64,000 bases of DNA from Parabacteroides faecis (lineage in GTDB: Bacteria > Bacteroidota > Bacteroidia > Bacteroidales > Tannerellaceae): positions 248,001 to 312,000 of the forward strand of contig NZ_BMPB01000005.1 in the NCBI RefSeq assembly GCF_014647375.1, given 5' to 3'. The notes under the pieces were generated by a model. The model was not told where the DNA came from. It ran no database searches and was given only the letters and a program-made list of their open reading frames with translations. Below, piece after piece: positions 1 through 9,003 of this stretch (its first letter is position 1; each line of letters opens with the position of its first letter). Made by a program: the position numbers and the translations under genes.

Positions 1-3000
1 TCCATCTGGATGACGAACGGGTATTCGACACGGTCGCCGATTTTGAGAAATATTATAAGGAAAAAGGCTTTTATAAAGAGAAGGCTCCGAAAGTGGCTCT
101 TATCGTTGGGATGGCGGGACCGTTCGATACGAACAAGGATCATCTGGATTCATTGATCGTTAGCCTCGAACGGCGCAATATGAATGTCTATCCTGTCTCC
201 GGCTTCGCCAGCCGTCTGAAAATGCTGGAAGAGATCGATCCGGCAGCCGTGATTTATATGCCGCACGGCCGTTTGCTGATGGGGCAGGGCGAAAAGGCTG
301 TGGAATGGCTGAAAGCACATAATGTGCCCATGTTCTGTCCGATCACGATCAATGATACGTATGATAACTGGATGGCAGACAAGCGCGGTATGGCAGGAGG
401 CTTTATGAGCCAGAGTATCGTGATGCCCGAACTGGATGGCGGTATCGTTCCGTTCGCCCTGAATGCACAGTTTATCGATGATGACGGGTTGTACCTGTTT
501 AAGAATATCCCCGGGCGTCTGGCGCAATTCTCCGATATGGTTGCCAATTACCTGCGGTTGCAATCGCTTCCGAATAAAGACAAGAAAGTTGCTATCTATT
601 ATTATAAAGGTCCGGGAAAGAATGCCATGACGGCAGCCGGACTGGAAGTGCTTCCTTCTCTCTATAATTTCCTGAAAGCACTGAAAGCGGAAGGATACGA
701 TCTCTCTGCTTTGCCGGCTACGGAAAAGGACTTCGAAGCTCTGATCAATGAACAAGGTCCGGTATTCAATGCTTATGCTGAAGGGAACATACAAAAATAT
801 CTGAATTCTGGTTATCCCGCCTGGGTATCATCTCCGCAATACAGTACCTGGTTGGAAGATATATTCAGTCCGGCGATGCAGGATACGTTGATTCATAAAT
901 ATGGAAGAGGTCTGGGAGATTATTATACTCGTGAAGTGGATGGTATCGAACAGATTGCTGTTACCCGTATCGATCTGGGTAATGTGGTCTTATTGCCTCA
1001 GCCTACTCAGGGAACGGGGGATAACTCTTTCGCTGCCGTCCATGGTTCGAACGAGATACCACCTCATCATTATATTGCTTCTTATCTATGGGTACAGAAG
1101 GATTTCAAGGCGGATGCCATGATCCATTTCGGTACGCACGGTAGCCTGGAGTTCATTCCCGGCAAGCAGGTTGCCCTGTCGTCCGACGACTGGACCGACC
1201 GCCTGGTGGGTTCGCTTCCTCATTTCTATCTTTATACGATCAGTGACGTGGGAGAAGGACTGATCGCCAAGCGCCGCAGCTATGCCGCAACCATCTCTCA
1301 CCTTACACCGCCTTTCATTGAAACCGGCCTTCGCCGCGAAGTGGACGATCTGTTGAACGATATCAAGCGTTATCTGGCAACCGACCTGCGCGACGAATCC
1401 CTCAACCTGAAGATCAAGAACAAAGCGATCGGGATGGGATTACACCGCGACCTTCAACTGGACAGCATCCGTACACAAGCTTATTCTGATACCGAGATCG
1501 AAAAGATCGAGAACTTCGCAGAAGAGCTATGTGCCGAAAAGATCGTAGGCGGCCAATATACCTTAGGCGTTCCGTACGATGAATCGAAGATCGCTTCTTC
1601 TGTAAAACTGATGTGTACCGAACCGATCGCCTTCAGTCTGGCTAACCTGGATGAGGTACAGAAGAAAGTTACACGGAAGCAAATCGAGAACCAGGCTTTC
1701 TTTAATGATAACTATCGTACGAAGGCACAGCAGGCTGTTAAACGGGTCATGGATAATCCGGCTATGGCAGACGACCCGGCTTTGCTGGCTCAATTGGGTG
1801 TCTCTCCTGCCACTGTCGCTAAAGCACAAGCTATCAAGAAGGCATCCGAACCGAAGATGAACCGGATGATGGCTATGATGATGGCCAAAATGTCGGAAGA
1901 ATCCAAAGACGGCAAGAAACCGAAAATGGGACACGGCCATCCTGCCGGTATTCCCAAGACTGGTAAAATGCCGGATGCTGTAAAGAAGATGCTTGCCTCT
2001 GCCGATACAACAGCTAAAAGCCAACATCCGATAGACGGAAAGAGCGGAGCGACCCAACAAATGGATACCGTCACCCGTGAGCAACTCCTGTTTGCCAATG
2101 CCGTTTTGGACATCCAGCATGCTATCCGGAACGTGAATAATTACCGGGAGTACCTGCGTAAAAGTCCGCAGATGGAACTGGACGGTTTTATCAATGCGCT
2201 GAATGGGCATTATGTAGCGCCCAGCCCCGGCGGAGATGTTATTTCTGACCCGAACGTATTGCCTACCGGACGTAACTTATACGGTATCAATGCCGAAGCA
2301 ACCCCGACTCCCGCAGCCTGGGAAAAAGGGAAAGAGATGGGCAACCGCCTGTTGGCCGAACATGCGAAGAACCACGGTGGCGCAACTCCTCAAAAGGTCA
2401 GTTTCACGCTTTGGTCGGGCAGCTTTATCGAAAGTGAAGGAGCAACGATCGCTGAGATCCTTTACTTATTGGGTGTTGAGCCGATCCGCGACCAGTTCAA
2501 CCGTGTGCTGGATATCCGCCTGATCGATGTCAAAGACCTGGGCCGTCCGCGTGTAGATGTGGTAGTCCAGACTTCCGGTCAGTTACGTGATGTGGCAGCT
2601 TCCCGGCTGACCTTGATACAGAAAGCCGTAGATATGGCAGCGGCTGCCGGAGACGGCGAAGATAACTATGTGGCGAAAGGCCGTAACGATGCCGAGCGTG
2701 TCTTATTAGATAAAGGTTTCTCTCCGAAAGAAGCCCGCGAATATGCAACACAACGTGTTTTCGGCGGAGCGAACGGTATGTATGGGACCGGTATCACTTC
2801 TATGGTGGAAAGTGGTGATCGTTGGGAAAACGAGTCTGAAATAGCCAACGTTTACCTGAATAATATGGGAGCCACTTACGGTAATGAAAAAGACTTCGGT
2901 GGTTTTAAACCCGGTATTTTTGAAGCTGCCCTTCAAAATACGGAGGCTGTCGTACAGCCCCGCCAGAGTAATACCTGGGGAGCGCTCAGCCTCGACCATG

Positions 3001-3782
3001 TCTATGAGTTTATGGGCGGTATGAGCCTGACGGTCCGTAATGTAACCGGCAATGATCCTGATGCTTATTTCAATGACTTGCGTAACCGCCATCAGGCTCG
3101 CGTACAGGATTTGAAGTCGGCGATCGGTGTGGAGACCCGTTCGACCCTGTTCAACCCTGTTTATATGAAAGAACAGATGAAAGAAGGTGCTTCCGCTGCT
3201 AATGCGATCTCGGAAACGATCCGTAATACATACGGCTGGAATGTCATGAAGCCGAAAGCGATCGACAATGAGATCTGGGATCAGTATTATGAAGTATTTG
3301 TAAACGATAAGCTGAATGTCGGGGTGAAAGAGTTCTTTGAACGTGAAAACCCGGCTGCTTTGCAGGAAGCAACGGCAGTCATGATGGAAACGGCCCGTAA
3401 AGGTTACTGGAAAGCGACTCCGGAGCAGTTGAAAAATATTGCGGCTCTTCATTCGGAGCTGGTTGAGAAATACGATGCCGGTTGTAGCGGCTTTGTCTGC
3501 GATAATGCTAAATTGCGCTCTTTTATCGGCGAACAGTTACCGGAAACTTCTGCCAAACAATATCAGGGTAAAATCGAATCGGCCCGTAACGAAAGTATTT
3601 CGGATGACGGAAAAAGTGTTGTCCTGAAGAAAGACAAGAGTGTCCAGGCTAACGAACCGATGAAGCCGGAAAACATGTCTTCATTCAGCCTCGCTCTGAT
3701 CAGCTTCTTCTGGCTGGCTGTGATCTTCCTGCTTATATTCTTTATCCGGAAAAGAACCCGGAAGACTAAAAAGAGAAAATAA
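1..3782 (+). CDS. hmuS: HmuS-like CobN/Mg-chelatase-H family protein (5' partial)
   Basis: The reading frame is open from base 3, so the start lies outside the window; the GTG at 93 is internal. The protein has the CobN/BchH signature HFGTHGSLEFIPGKQ (His about residue 345 counted from base 93) and a single C-terminal membrane segment near residues 1196-1218 followed by a basic tail. Cobalamin-type CobN normally lacks such an anchor. Residues about 589-640 form a Met/Lys/His-rich low-complexity linker (NRMMAMMMAKM, then GHGH). The next genes match the order hmuT-hmuU-hmuV of the Porphyromonas/Bacteroides hmu haem operon, so this is called HmuS, a CobN homologue proposed to take iron out of haem at the membrane. 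The assignment rests on family signature plus synteny; a metal-insertion role in cobalamin synthesis is less likely because no cob genes are nearby. Confidence 0.88.
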   Translation, partial: HLDDERVFDTVADFEKYYKEKGFYKEKAPKVALIVGMAGPFDTNKDHLDSLIVSLERRNMNVYPVSGFASRLKMLEEIDPAAVIYMPHGRLLMGQGEKAVEWLKAHNVPMFCPITINDTYDNWMADKRGMAGGFMSQSIVMPELDGGIVPFALNAQFIDDDGLYLFKNIPGRLAQFSDMVANYLRLQSLPNKDKKVAIYYYKGPGKNAMTAAGLEVLPSLYNFLKALKAEGYDLSALPATEKDFEALINEQGPVFNAYAEGNIQKYLNSGYPAWVSSPQYSTWLEDIFSPAMQDTLIHKYGRGLGDYYTREVDGIEQIAVTRIDLGNVVLLPQPTQGTGDNSFAAVHGSNEIPPHHYIASYLWVQKDFKADAMIHFGTHGSLEFIPGKQVALSSDDWTDRLVGSLPHFYLYTISDVGEGLIAKRRSYAATISHLTPPFIETGLRREVDDLLNDIKRYLATDLRDESLNLKIKNKAIGMGLHRDLQLDSIRTQAYSDTEIEKIENFAEELCAEKIVGGQYTLGVPYDESKIASSVKLMCTEPIAFSLANLDEVQKKVTRKQIENQAFFNDNYRTKAQQAVKRVMDNPAMADDPALLAQLGVSPATVAKAQAIKKASEPKMNRMMAMMMAKMSEESKDGKKPKMGHGHPAGIPKTGKMPDAVKKMLASADTTAKSQHPIDGKSGATQQMDTVTREQLLFANAVLDIQHAIRNVNNYREYLRKSPQMELDGFINALNGHYVAPSPGGDVISDPNVLPTGRNLYGINAEATPTPAAWEKGKEMGNRLLAEHAKNHGGATPQKVSFTLWSGSFIESEGATIAEILYLLGVEPIRDQFNRVLDIRLIDVKDLGRPRVDVVVQTSGQLRDVAASRLTLIQKAVDMAAAAGDGEDNYVAKGRNDAERVLLDKGFSPKEAREYATQRVFGGANGMYGTGITSMVESGDRWENESEIANVYLNNMGATYGNEKDFGGFKPGIFEAALQNTEAVVQPRQSNTWGALSLDHVYEFMGGMSLTVRNVTGNDPDAYFNDLRNRHQARVQDLKSAIGVETRSTLFNPVYMKEQMKEGASAANAISETIRNTYGWNVMKPKAIDNEIWDQYYEVFVNDKLNVGVKEFFERENPAALQEATAVMMETARKGYWKATPEQLKNIAALHSELVEKYDAGCSGFVCDNAKLRSFIGEQLPETSAKQYQGKIESARNESISDDGKSVVLKKDKSVQANEPMKPENMSSFSLALISFFWLAVIFLLIFFIRKRTRKTKKRK

Positions 3783-3784
3783 CG

Positions 3785-4489
3785 ATGGATAATATATTGC
3801 TTTTGCTGTCGCTTTTTGCAGTCGTCAAGAGTTTATTTATGACAAGCCTGTTACCGAACCGCTGGTACAGGCTTGCCTTCAGCCTCTCGTTGGGTGCATT
3901 CATCATGCTTTGCCATCCGTATGCGATGGAAGTGAACAAGCTGGAGTTGCAACGGGTGTTGTCGAGCCAGTCTGCTATGATGAATATTTCGCTGGTGGTG
4001 ATGGTGGATATGCTGTTGTCGTGTTATTTCTGTATCGCCCGCATCAAGGATTGGGAGGATAGTAAGTCGTTCCGGTGGTATACCAAACTATTCAGGTATA
4101 TGCCGTCACTACTGGTTTTTCCAGCCTTGTATTATATTCATATCACGCTATTTTTTTCGCTGACAGGAGTTGATTTTCTGCGTACGAGTATCGGACTGGC
4201 AGCGGGTGTGACGATTACGTTCGGACTGGCTTCCTTCTATATGCGTAAACTGATTGCAGAGAAAGAACTGTTGATCGAACTGGTGGTCATCCTCACTTTC
4301 TTTGTCTGCGTACTGGTGATCTGCTGTACGATCTTTCATCCGTCGGCAACCGTTTACAATCATCCTTCGCCGATCGACTGGGTGGGATGCGCAGGAACAT
4401 TAGCTGTACTGCTGGCTATTTTCATTCTCGGATATCTTTGGACACAGGTGGTCCGCATGTATAAACAACGTAAAAATTCTAAGCACTAA
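3785..4489 (+). CDS. hmuT: HmuT-like integral membrane protein
   Basis: This 234-residue protein is mostly hydrophobic, with about six to seven predicted membrane segments and no recognisable enzymatic motif. The ATG lies two bases after the hmuS stop, which implies translational coupling. Its position between the CobN-like gene and a MotA/TolQ/ExbB gene matches hmuT of hmuYRSTUV loci, and the name is given from that synteny. Its role is unknown; it may anchor or energise HmuS or carry its substrate or product across the inner membrane (inference). Confidence 0.75.
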   Translation: MDNILLLLSLFAVVKSLFMTSLLPNRWYRLAFSLSLGAFIMLCHPYAMEVNKLELQRVLSSQSAMMNISLVVMVDMLLSCYFCIARIKDWEDSKSFRWYTKLFRYMPSLLVFPALYYIHITLFFSLTGVDFLRTSIGLAAGVTITFGLASFYMRKLIAEKELLIELVVILTFFVCVLVICCTIFHPSATVYNHPSPIDWVGCAGTLAVLLAIFILGYLWTQVVRMYKQRKNSKH

Positions 4490-4497
4490 ATATCATT

Positions 4498-5133
4498 ATG
4501 GAACAAGTTTCAAATATTTTATTCTGGATATCAAATGGGTTATTGGTACCCGTCATTGTTGGTTTGCTCTTTTTCTTTGCCAAAAGTGTTGTTATGCTGG
4601 GGGGCTTTGTCGGTCAGTATATACAACGTATCAAACAGGATAAACAGTTACGTCTTCGTATGGACCAACTGGATCAATCGACTATTCATGCTTTTTCCGG
4701 AGAATTGGATGAGCAGCCGGATTCTTTGTTTACTCAAACTGCCAAACAACTGCTATCTACGGATAGTATGGCGGTGGCAAACCGTGTCCTCTCCGAATAT
4801 GAAGTGACAGCCGATGCGGAACTGGGTAAATATAAGGTATTGGTCAAATTCGGCCCGATCCTGGGATTGATGGGTACGCTGATCCCGATGGGACCGGCTT
4901 TGGCTGGACTTTCCACTGGTGATATCGCTTCAATGGCTTACAATATGCAGGTGGCATTTGCTACGACCGTATTGGGATTGTTCTCCGGCGCAGTCGGTTT
5001 TATCTTGTTGCAGGTCAAGCAGCGTTGGTTCACTTCCGATCTGATATATCTCGATTACCTGTCCGAACTTTCCAGAGAGAAGCCGATAGCGGCCAAAGCG
5101 ACATTAGTAACCTCTAAAGCTGTAAACGAATGA
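4498..5133 (+). CDS. hmuU: HmuU-like MotA/TolQ/ExbB proton-channel family protein
   Basis: The 211-residue protein has the three-helix pattern of the MotA/TolQ/ExbB family: one N-terminal helix (residues about 8-32), a cytoplasmic stretch, and two C-terminal helices. The core GPILGLMGTLIPMGPALAGL and the following ATTVLGLFSGAVGF are characteristic. The family uses the proton-motive force to drive partner proteins. It starts 8 bases after hmuT and its stop overlaps the next start (ATGA), so it is probably made in fixed ratio with the DUF2149 protein. By synteny it is hmuU. Confidence 0.88.
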   Translation: MEQVSNILFWISNGLLVPVIVGLLFFFAKSVVMLGGFVGQYIQRIKQDKQLRLRMDQLDQSTIHAFSGELDEQPDSLFTQTAKQLLSTDSMAVANRVLSEYEVTADAELGKYKVLVKFGPILGLMGTLIPMGPALAGLSTGDIASMAYNMQVAFATTVLGLFSGAVGFILLQVKQRWFTSDLIYLDYLSELSREKPIAAKATLVTSKAVNE

Positions 5134-5456
5134 GTCGCCGCCGGGTATTGAATGCAACCGAAGATCATGATCCGGTTGCGATGTTGTCGAATTTGTTCGA
5201 TGTGGCTATGGTATTTGCCGTAGCCTTGATGGTCGCATTGGTTACCAAGTTCAATATGACGGAGATCTTTTCGCAGGAAGATTATACGATGGTGAAAAAT
5301 CCCGGCAAAGAGAATATGGAGATCATTACGAAGGAAGGGCAGACCATTACGAAATATAAGCCTTCGGAAAGCCAGGAGAAGTCCGGTAAGAAGGGAAAGA
5401 AAGTGGGAATAGCTTATGAAATGGAAAACGGGGAGATTATTTATGTTCCCGAATAA
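5130..5456 (+). CDS. hmuV: HmuV-like DUF2149 protein
   Basis: This 108-residue protein has a short cytoplasmic N-terminus, one membrane helix (residues about 22-40, FDVAMVFAVALMVALVT) and a soluble C-terminal part, the DUF2149 layout. That topology resembles ExbD/TolR, the usual partner of ExbB/TolQ, although the sequence is not obviously homologous. The start codon overlaps the hmuU stop. A motor-like HmuU/HmuV complex serving HmuS is an inference from topology and coupling. Confidence 0.8.
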   Translation: MSRRRVLNATEDHDPVAMLSNLFDVAMVFAVALMVALVTKFNMTEIFSQEDYTMVKNPGKENMEIITKEGQTITKYKPSESQEKSGKKGKKVGIAYEMENGEIIYVPE

Positions 5457-5498
5457 ATTTATGATTACTTTTGAAACCAATAAAAATAAATAACACGT

Positions 5499-6344
5499 AT
5501 GAAACTTACTTCTCCCTGGACAGGTATACTGTCTTTCCTGATCGTTTTATTCACGATGCCGTTAGGACATGCTGCCATGATCCTGATGGAGAAACTTCTG
5601 GGGCATGATCTTCTTTATCCTGCAGCGTTCGGCCTGGGGGTGTTAGGGATCGTGATGTTGTTGATCGGGATCATTTCCAGGAAAGAGACTTCGGCTACGT
5701 TTCTGGGATTGTTCGGCGGACTGTTCGTCTGGACAGGATGGATCGAGTTCGGGTATGTCTATTTCGCCAACCGTTTCGGTGTACAGCCGCTGATCGAGAA
5801 CGGTCAAGTGGTGACGAAACCGGAATATCTGATCATGCCTTCTTCGTATGGTTTCTGGGCAATCGTTATGCTGTTCTATATCTTCAGTACCCGCTCAGGT
5901 TGTAACTTTTTTAACTGGATACAGCGTAAGATACATTACGGTCAACCGGTGGAGACACTTCAGCCGATCATCCGTAATGCAGCCATGACTACTTTTATGG
6001 AACTGAATGTTCTTTTATGGACTTGTTACATGATATTGCTTTTCTCTTACGATAACGAGTTCCTGGGCGATCGTCATCCGGTAACGATGTTGATCGCTTT
6101 CGGTTCGCTGGCCTGGTCGATCTATCTGTTTATCCGTTTGCTGAAGATCAAGAAACTGGCGTATGCTATCCGTTACGCTATTCCGACAGTGATCATCTTC
6201 TGGACCTTTGTCGAGATATTGGGACGTTGGGACATCCTGACCGAAATATGGGTGGAACCGGCTCACTACTGGCTGGAGATGACAATGATGACCATCGCTT
6301 TCCTGGTATTGCTGGGGGTATTATTGTTCAAGCATAGAAAGTAA
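5499..6344 (+). CDS. Polytopic membrane protein at the end of the hmu operon
   Basis: The 281-residue protein has about seven to eight hydrophobic helices and no motif I recognise. It starts 42 bases after hmuV on the same strand with no terminator between, so it probably belongs to the haem operon. It could be a permease for haem breakdown products or an accessory subunit, but nothing in the sequence decides this. After the stop comes a GC-rich hairpin (6384-6463) that could end transcription. Confidence 0.7.
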   Translation: MKLTSPWTGILSFLIVLFTMPLGHAAMILMEKLLGHDLLYPAAFGLGVLGIVMLLIGIISRKETSATFLGLFGGLFVWTGWIEFGYVYFANRFGVQPLIENGQVVTKPEYLIMPSSYGFWAIVMLFYIFSTRSGCNFFNWIQRKIHYGQPVETLQPIIRNAAMTTFMELNVLLWTCYMILLFSYDNEFLGDRHPVTMLIAFGSLAWSIYLFIRLLKIKKLAYAIRYAIPTVIIFWTFVEILGRWDILTEIWVEPAHYWLEMTMMTIAFLVLLGVLLFKHRK

Positions 6345-6383
6345 GGTTTGAATTAGAAATAATTGAACCCAAATGACAGGTTC

Positions 6384-6463
6384 TGTAGGGGCGGGGTTTG
6401 CCCGCCTTTTGCGACAATAATATAACAACCGGTGGAGATGGGCGGGCAGACCCCGCCCCTACA
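6384..6463. repeat. GC-rich inverted repeat between 11-bp direct repeats
   Basis: The left arm 6384-6406 (TGTAGGGGCGGGGTTTGCCC then GCC) and right arm 6441-6463 are inverted copies matching at 22 of 23 positions, with a 34-bp AT-rich loop. The unit is flanked by perfect 11-bp direct repeats AATAATTGAAC at 6358-6368 and 6476-6486. The arms are far richer in G+C than the surroundings. This is the form of a small non-autonomous mobile repeat (REP/MITE-like) with a possible target duplication; it could also act as a terminator for the operon upstream. Confidence 0.75.
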
Positions 6464-6486
6464 TTCATTTCTGATAATAATTGAAC

Positions 6487-7137
6487 TTTTTTCATTTTAA
6501 ATAAATGTCATTTTGTCGGCGTAAAATTTAATTCGCAAGCATTTTGGTTGAATAATCGGGGCATTAATAACATACGCTTTTGACATTACTCCTCTTATAG
6601 AAAACGGATATATACATTTATTAACGCAATGTTTAACTGATAGGCATTTTTAATTCGATTGAGAAAAAAGATAAACTCGTTTTAAACGAATTATTTTTCC
6701 TTTTAAATGAGTTTTATTTTTATTGTAGCGGAAATATCTGCTTGTTTAAATGTGTTTATTTGTTAATTAAAGGTTGTTTGTGTTATTTTATATACATTGG
6801 AAATGTTCGATTGTATGTTATAAAGCATTTAGTCACTTCTGGAACTGCTAAAAAAGCAAGCAACTCTCTTCTGCCTAAAAGTTCGACAATAATTGTCTCT
6901 CACAACAAAATAGCGGATATTGTAATGATAATACGATATAATAATATCAATGCATCTGTAATTATGACATCTCGAATATGGTAACCCTCTCTACGATCGA
7001 ATAAGAACAAACCCTCACCGCTCCATCTCCATACAACTCATCCGCAGGTTACATGAGATAACATTTTGTCAGTTTGATATTCTATTGACACATTGGCAAA
7101 TTGACTTATTATTGACAGTCGCTGAACTGATATCTTT
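6487..7137. other. AT-rich gene-free stretch
   Basis: This stretch has no convincing gene. An 80-codon frame at 6742-6984 has biased, low-complexity composition and no recognised feature. A short imperfect palindrome (ACTCGTTTTAAACGAATT) lies near 6674-6691. I see no clear promoter or RNA gene. Confidence 0.5.
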
Positions 7138-8121
7138 TTAGAGATTATTCTGAATGTAATCCTGGAGTGTGAAATCCTTTTTAGTTTCCGGTTTGCCGGG
7201 GATAGTCTCTATTGTGTTTATAAAGGCTTTCTGCCGGAGGAGAACAAAACGGTCCAGAAAACTCAGGATATCATACCGGTTGTTATCCATCGGTATCCCT
7301 GCCATCTCATGACCCGCTTCTTCTGCCAGATAGAAATAATAGGGAGATTGTTTTACCTGTAACTGTTTCGCTATAAAATTCGACCCCCATAACCCCATAT
7401 TTTCAAGTAAAGCCTTATCGAAAGGAACTGTTCGGTCTGCATTTCCATGGAAAAGCATAATAGGGCACGGTAATTCCTGCCAGTCCGGTATTCCCAGACT
7501 ACAGATAGCTCCGGCAAAAGAGATAACGCCTGCATAATTGAAAGAATCAGGCAGTTTTTGTGTTAAAGGAGTTCGGTTACATATTTCATATTCTGCCTGC
7601 AGGGAGGTGACGGCCCCGGCACTGGAACCACAGGCAACGATCTGTTCCGGTTTTACTTTCCATTCTTTGCTGTTATCGACAATGTAACGTGTAGCATCGA
7701 AAAAATCTTCAACAGCCATTGCAATAGCTTTTTGTAAAGTGGCGGCAAATTGCATCGGGTCGGTCATCTTCCCGGTATCTATATCTTTCAGACCGGTCCG
7801 GTAATCGGTCGATACAACTACATAACCGTTTTTTGCCAGGAAATGAAAGTAGGGAATATAACTGTCGTTATCCCTGTTACCACCTTTAAAACCCCCTCCG
7901 AAGGCAAAAAGGATGACCGGTTTGGATAACGTATCACCAGCTGGTATATTCTGTAATTCATATTTATCCAGACGTAATGTATCTGCTCCTTTTATGGCGA
8001 ATGTATAGGTTTGTTTACCTACTATATATTCATTGGCCCGGCTTCCTGCCGGTTGCCGGTTACAAGCTGTCAGAAAACAGATCATGACCGTTATCAGGGA
8101 TAAGAATAGTTGTTTGTTCAT
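7138..8121 (-). CDS. Alpha/beta-hydrolase (esterase/lipase-like) lipoprotein
   Basis: The 327-residue protein begins with a lipoprotein signal (lipobox LTAC, Cys20), so it is probably anchored in an outer membrane leaflet. It carries the alpha/beta-hydrolase set: an oxyanion region FAFGGGFKGG near residue 75, the nucleophile elbow CGSSAG with Ser167, Asp229 in HGNADRTVP, and His271 in AGHEMAG. The fold resembles the carbohydrate-esterase/BD-FAE and lipase branch. The substrate is not known; deacetylation or de-esterification of glycans is plausible for this organism type. It is transcribed alone. Confidence 0.85.
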   Translation of the reverse strand: MNKQLFLSLITVMICFLTACNRQPAGSRANEYIVGKQTYTFAIKGADTLRLDKYELQNIPAGDTLSKPVILFAFGGGFKGGNRDNDSYIPYFHFLAKNGYVVVSTDYRTGLKDIDTGKMTDPMQFAATLQKAIAMAVEDFFDATRYIVDNSKEWKVKPEQIVACGSSAGAVTSLQAEYEICNRTPLTQKLPDSFNYAGVISFAGAICSLGIPDWQELPCPIMLFHGNADRTVPFDKALLENMGLWGSNFIAKQLQVKQSPYYFYLAEEAGHEMAGIPMDNNRYDILSFLDRFVLLRQKAFINTIETIPGKPETKKDFTLQDYIQNNL

Positions 8122-8277
8122 AACTTTCCGTTTTTATATTACCCGTAAAAATAATGATATATCTGTAGATACTCTATTTGCTAGCCGTTATTTTATGTAC
8201 CCGGGGCAATATCGGTTTCCTTTTGGTATAACAAATGCCGGTAGCTGCTATGATAAAATGCCGCATATAATAACAAT

Positions 8278-8348
8278 ACGCAGAAGCTTACAGATTTATT
8301 ATTTTCTTTTTTTGAGAAATATCTGTATTCTTCTGCGTTATCTGCGGT
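8278..8348. repeat. Long-armed inverted repeat in a gene-free gap
   Basis: Arms at 8278-8295 and 8331-8348 (ACGCAGAAGCTTACAGAT and its near complement) pair over 18 positions with a few central mismatches around an A/T-rich 35-base loop. It lies just downstream of the minus-strand Cys/Gly-rich gene and may serve as its terminator, though the U-run after the stem is weak. Confidence 0.5.
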
Positions 8349-8361
8349 CGGTAAAGCTTTT

Positions 8362-8886
8362 TTATTCCATCCAATCGCCATCAAATCCTTCACCGGGTCC
8401 ACCTGGTCCCCCTGGTCCGCCCGGACCTTCGGGAGCTCCATTGCCCGGACCTTTCGGGCGGTTCTCCTTCATGTACTTCTGATACTTTTTGTATTGTTCT
8501 TCAGTCAGGATCTTTTGAACGGCAGCATCGTGCTCGCTCATCATTGTATCCATTTTTTCCTTCATCTTGTCGGGAGAAAGCTGCTCTTCATTATCCCTGT
8601 CGGGACGCATCTGTTGCATTTTCTCCATAAAGGTTTTCTCTTCCTCTTTGAGTTGTGTCACCTGCTCGTCCGTAAGCGACAGTTTCTTTATGAGCTTGTC
8701 GGTGATAAAGGACGGGGCTTCTCCTTTCCGGGGAGGACGTTGGTCCGGTCTGTCCGGCCTGTCATGGTTACAACAACAGCAACAACAGCGAGGCTTTCCG
8801 GGGAAAGGTCCGTGTTGAGGCTGGGCGGCAGCGGAAGCCAGTAAGCCAAAAGTGAATAAGCTTGCAATAATCATTTTCTTTTTCAT
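8362..8886 (-). CDS. Small secreted Cys6/Gly-Pro-rich protein, Spy/CpxP or DUF4890-like
   Basis: The 174-residue product has a signal peptide (cleavage near AAAQ, residue 22), then a run of six cysteines (RCCCCCCNHD, residues about 34-39), a charged proline-rich stretch, a helical middle (residues about 60-140) with LSLTDEQVTQLKEEEKTF and ILTEEQYKKYQKYM, and a collagen-like Gly-Pro-Gly tail. The repeated L-T-x-E-Q pattern resembles periplasmic Spy/CpxP-like and DUF4890 proteins, which are stress or chaperone proteins in other bacteria. The cysteine run comes from a CAA/CAG-type trinucleotide tract (8770-8790 region) that could slip. The metal-binding idea is inference. Confidence 0.75.
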   Translation of the reverse strand: MKKKMIIASLFTFGLLASAAAQPQHGPFPGKPRCCCCCCNHDRPDRPDQRPPRKGEAPSFITDKLIKKLSLTDEQVTQLKEEEKTFMEKMQQMRPDRDNEEQLSPDKMKEKMDTMMSEHDAAVQKILTEEQYKKYQKYMKENRPKGPGNGAPEGPGGPGGPGGPGEGFDGDWME

Positions 8887-9003
8887 ATACCTTTCGATTA
8901 TGTTGATTTATCGGTGAAGATAAATGACATTGCAAGCTGTTACAAATAAAATAGACAGACAGGGAAAGATTGCCTGTAAACGAATGATATTTCCCCTTTA
9001 AAA

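Noticed and set aside
150-794. Long minus-strand frame opposite hmuS
   Set aside because: Shadow of the strongly coding plus strand; no start signal or recognised domain.
1-3782. Cobalamin CobN or Mg-protoporphyrin chelatase assignment
   Set aside because: The C-terminal anchor and the hmuT-U-V order fit the haem operon better; no cob, chl or bch genes nearby.
6742-6984. 80-residue coding frame
   Set aside because: AT-rich, low-complexity product, no recognised motif or start signal.
8033-8482. 149-residue plus-strand frame with a Pro-Gly repeat
   Set aside because: It is the antisense of the Gly-Pro tail of the secreted protein and of the lipoprotein start.
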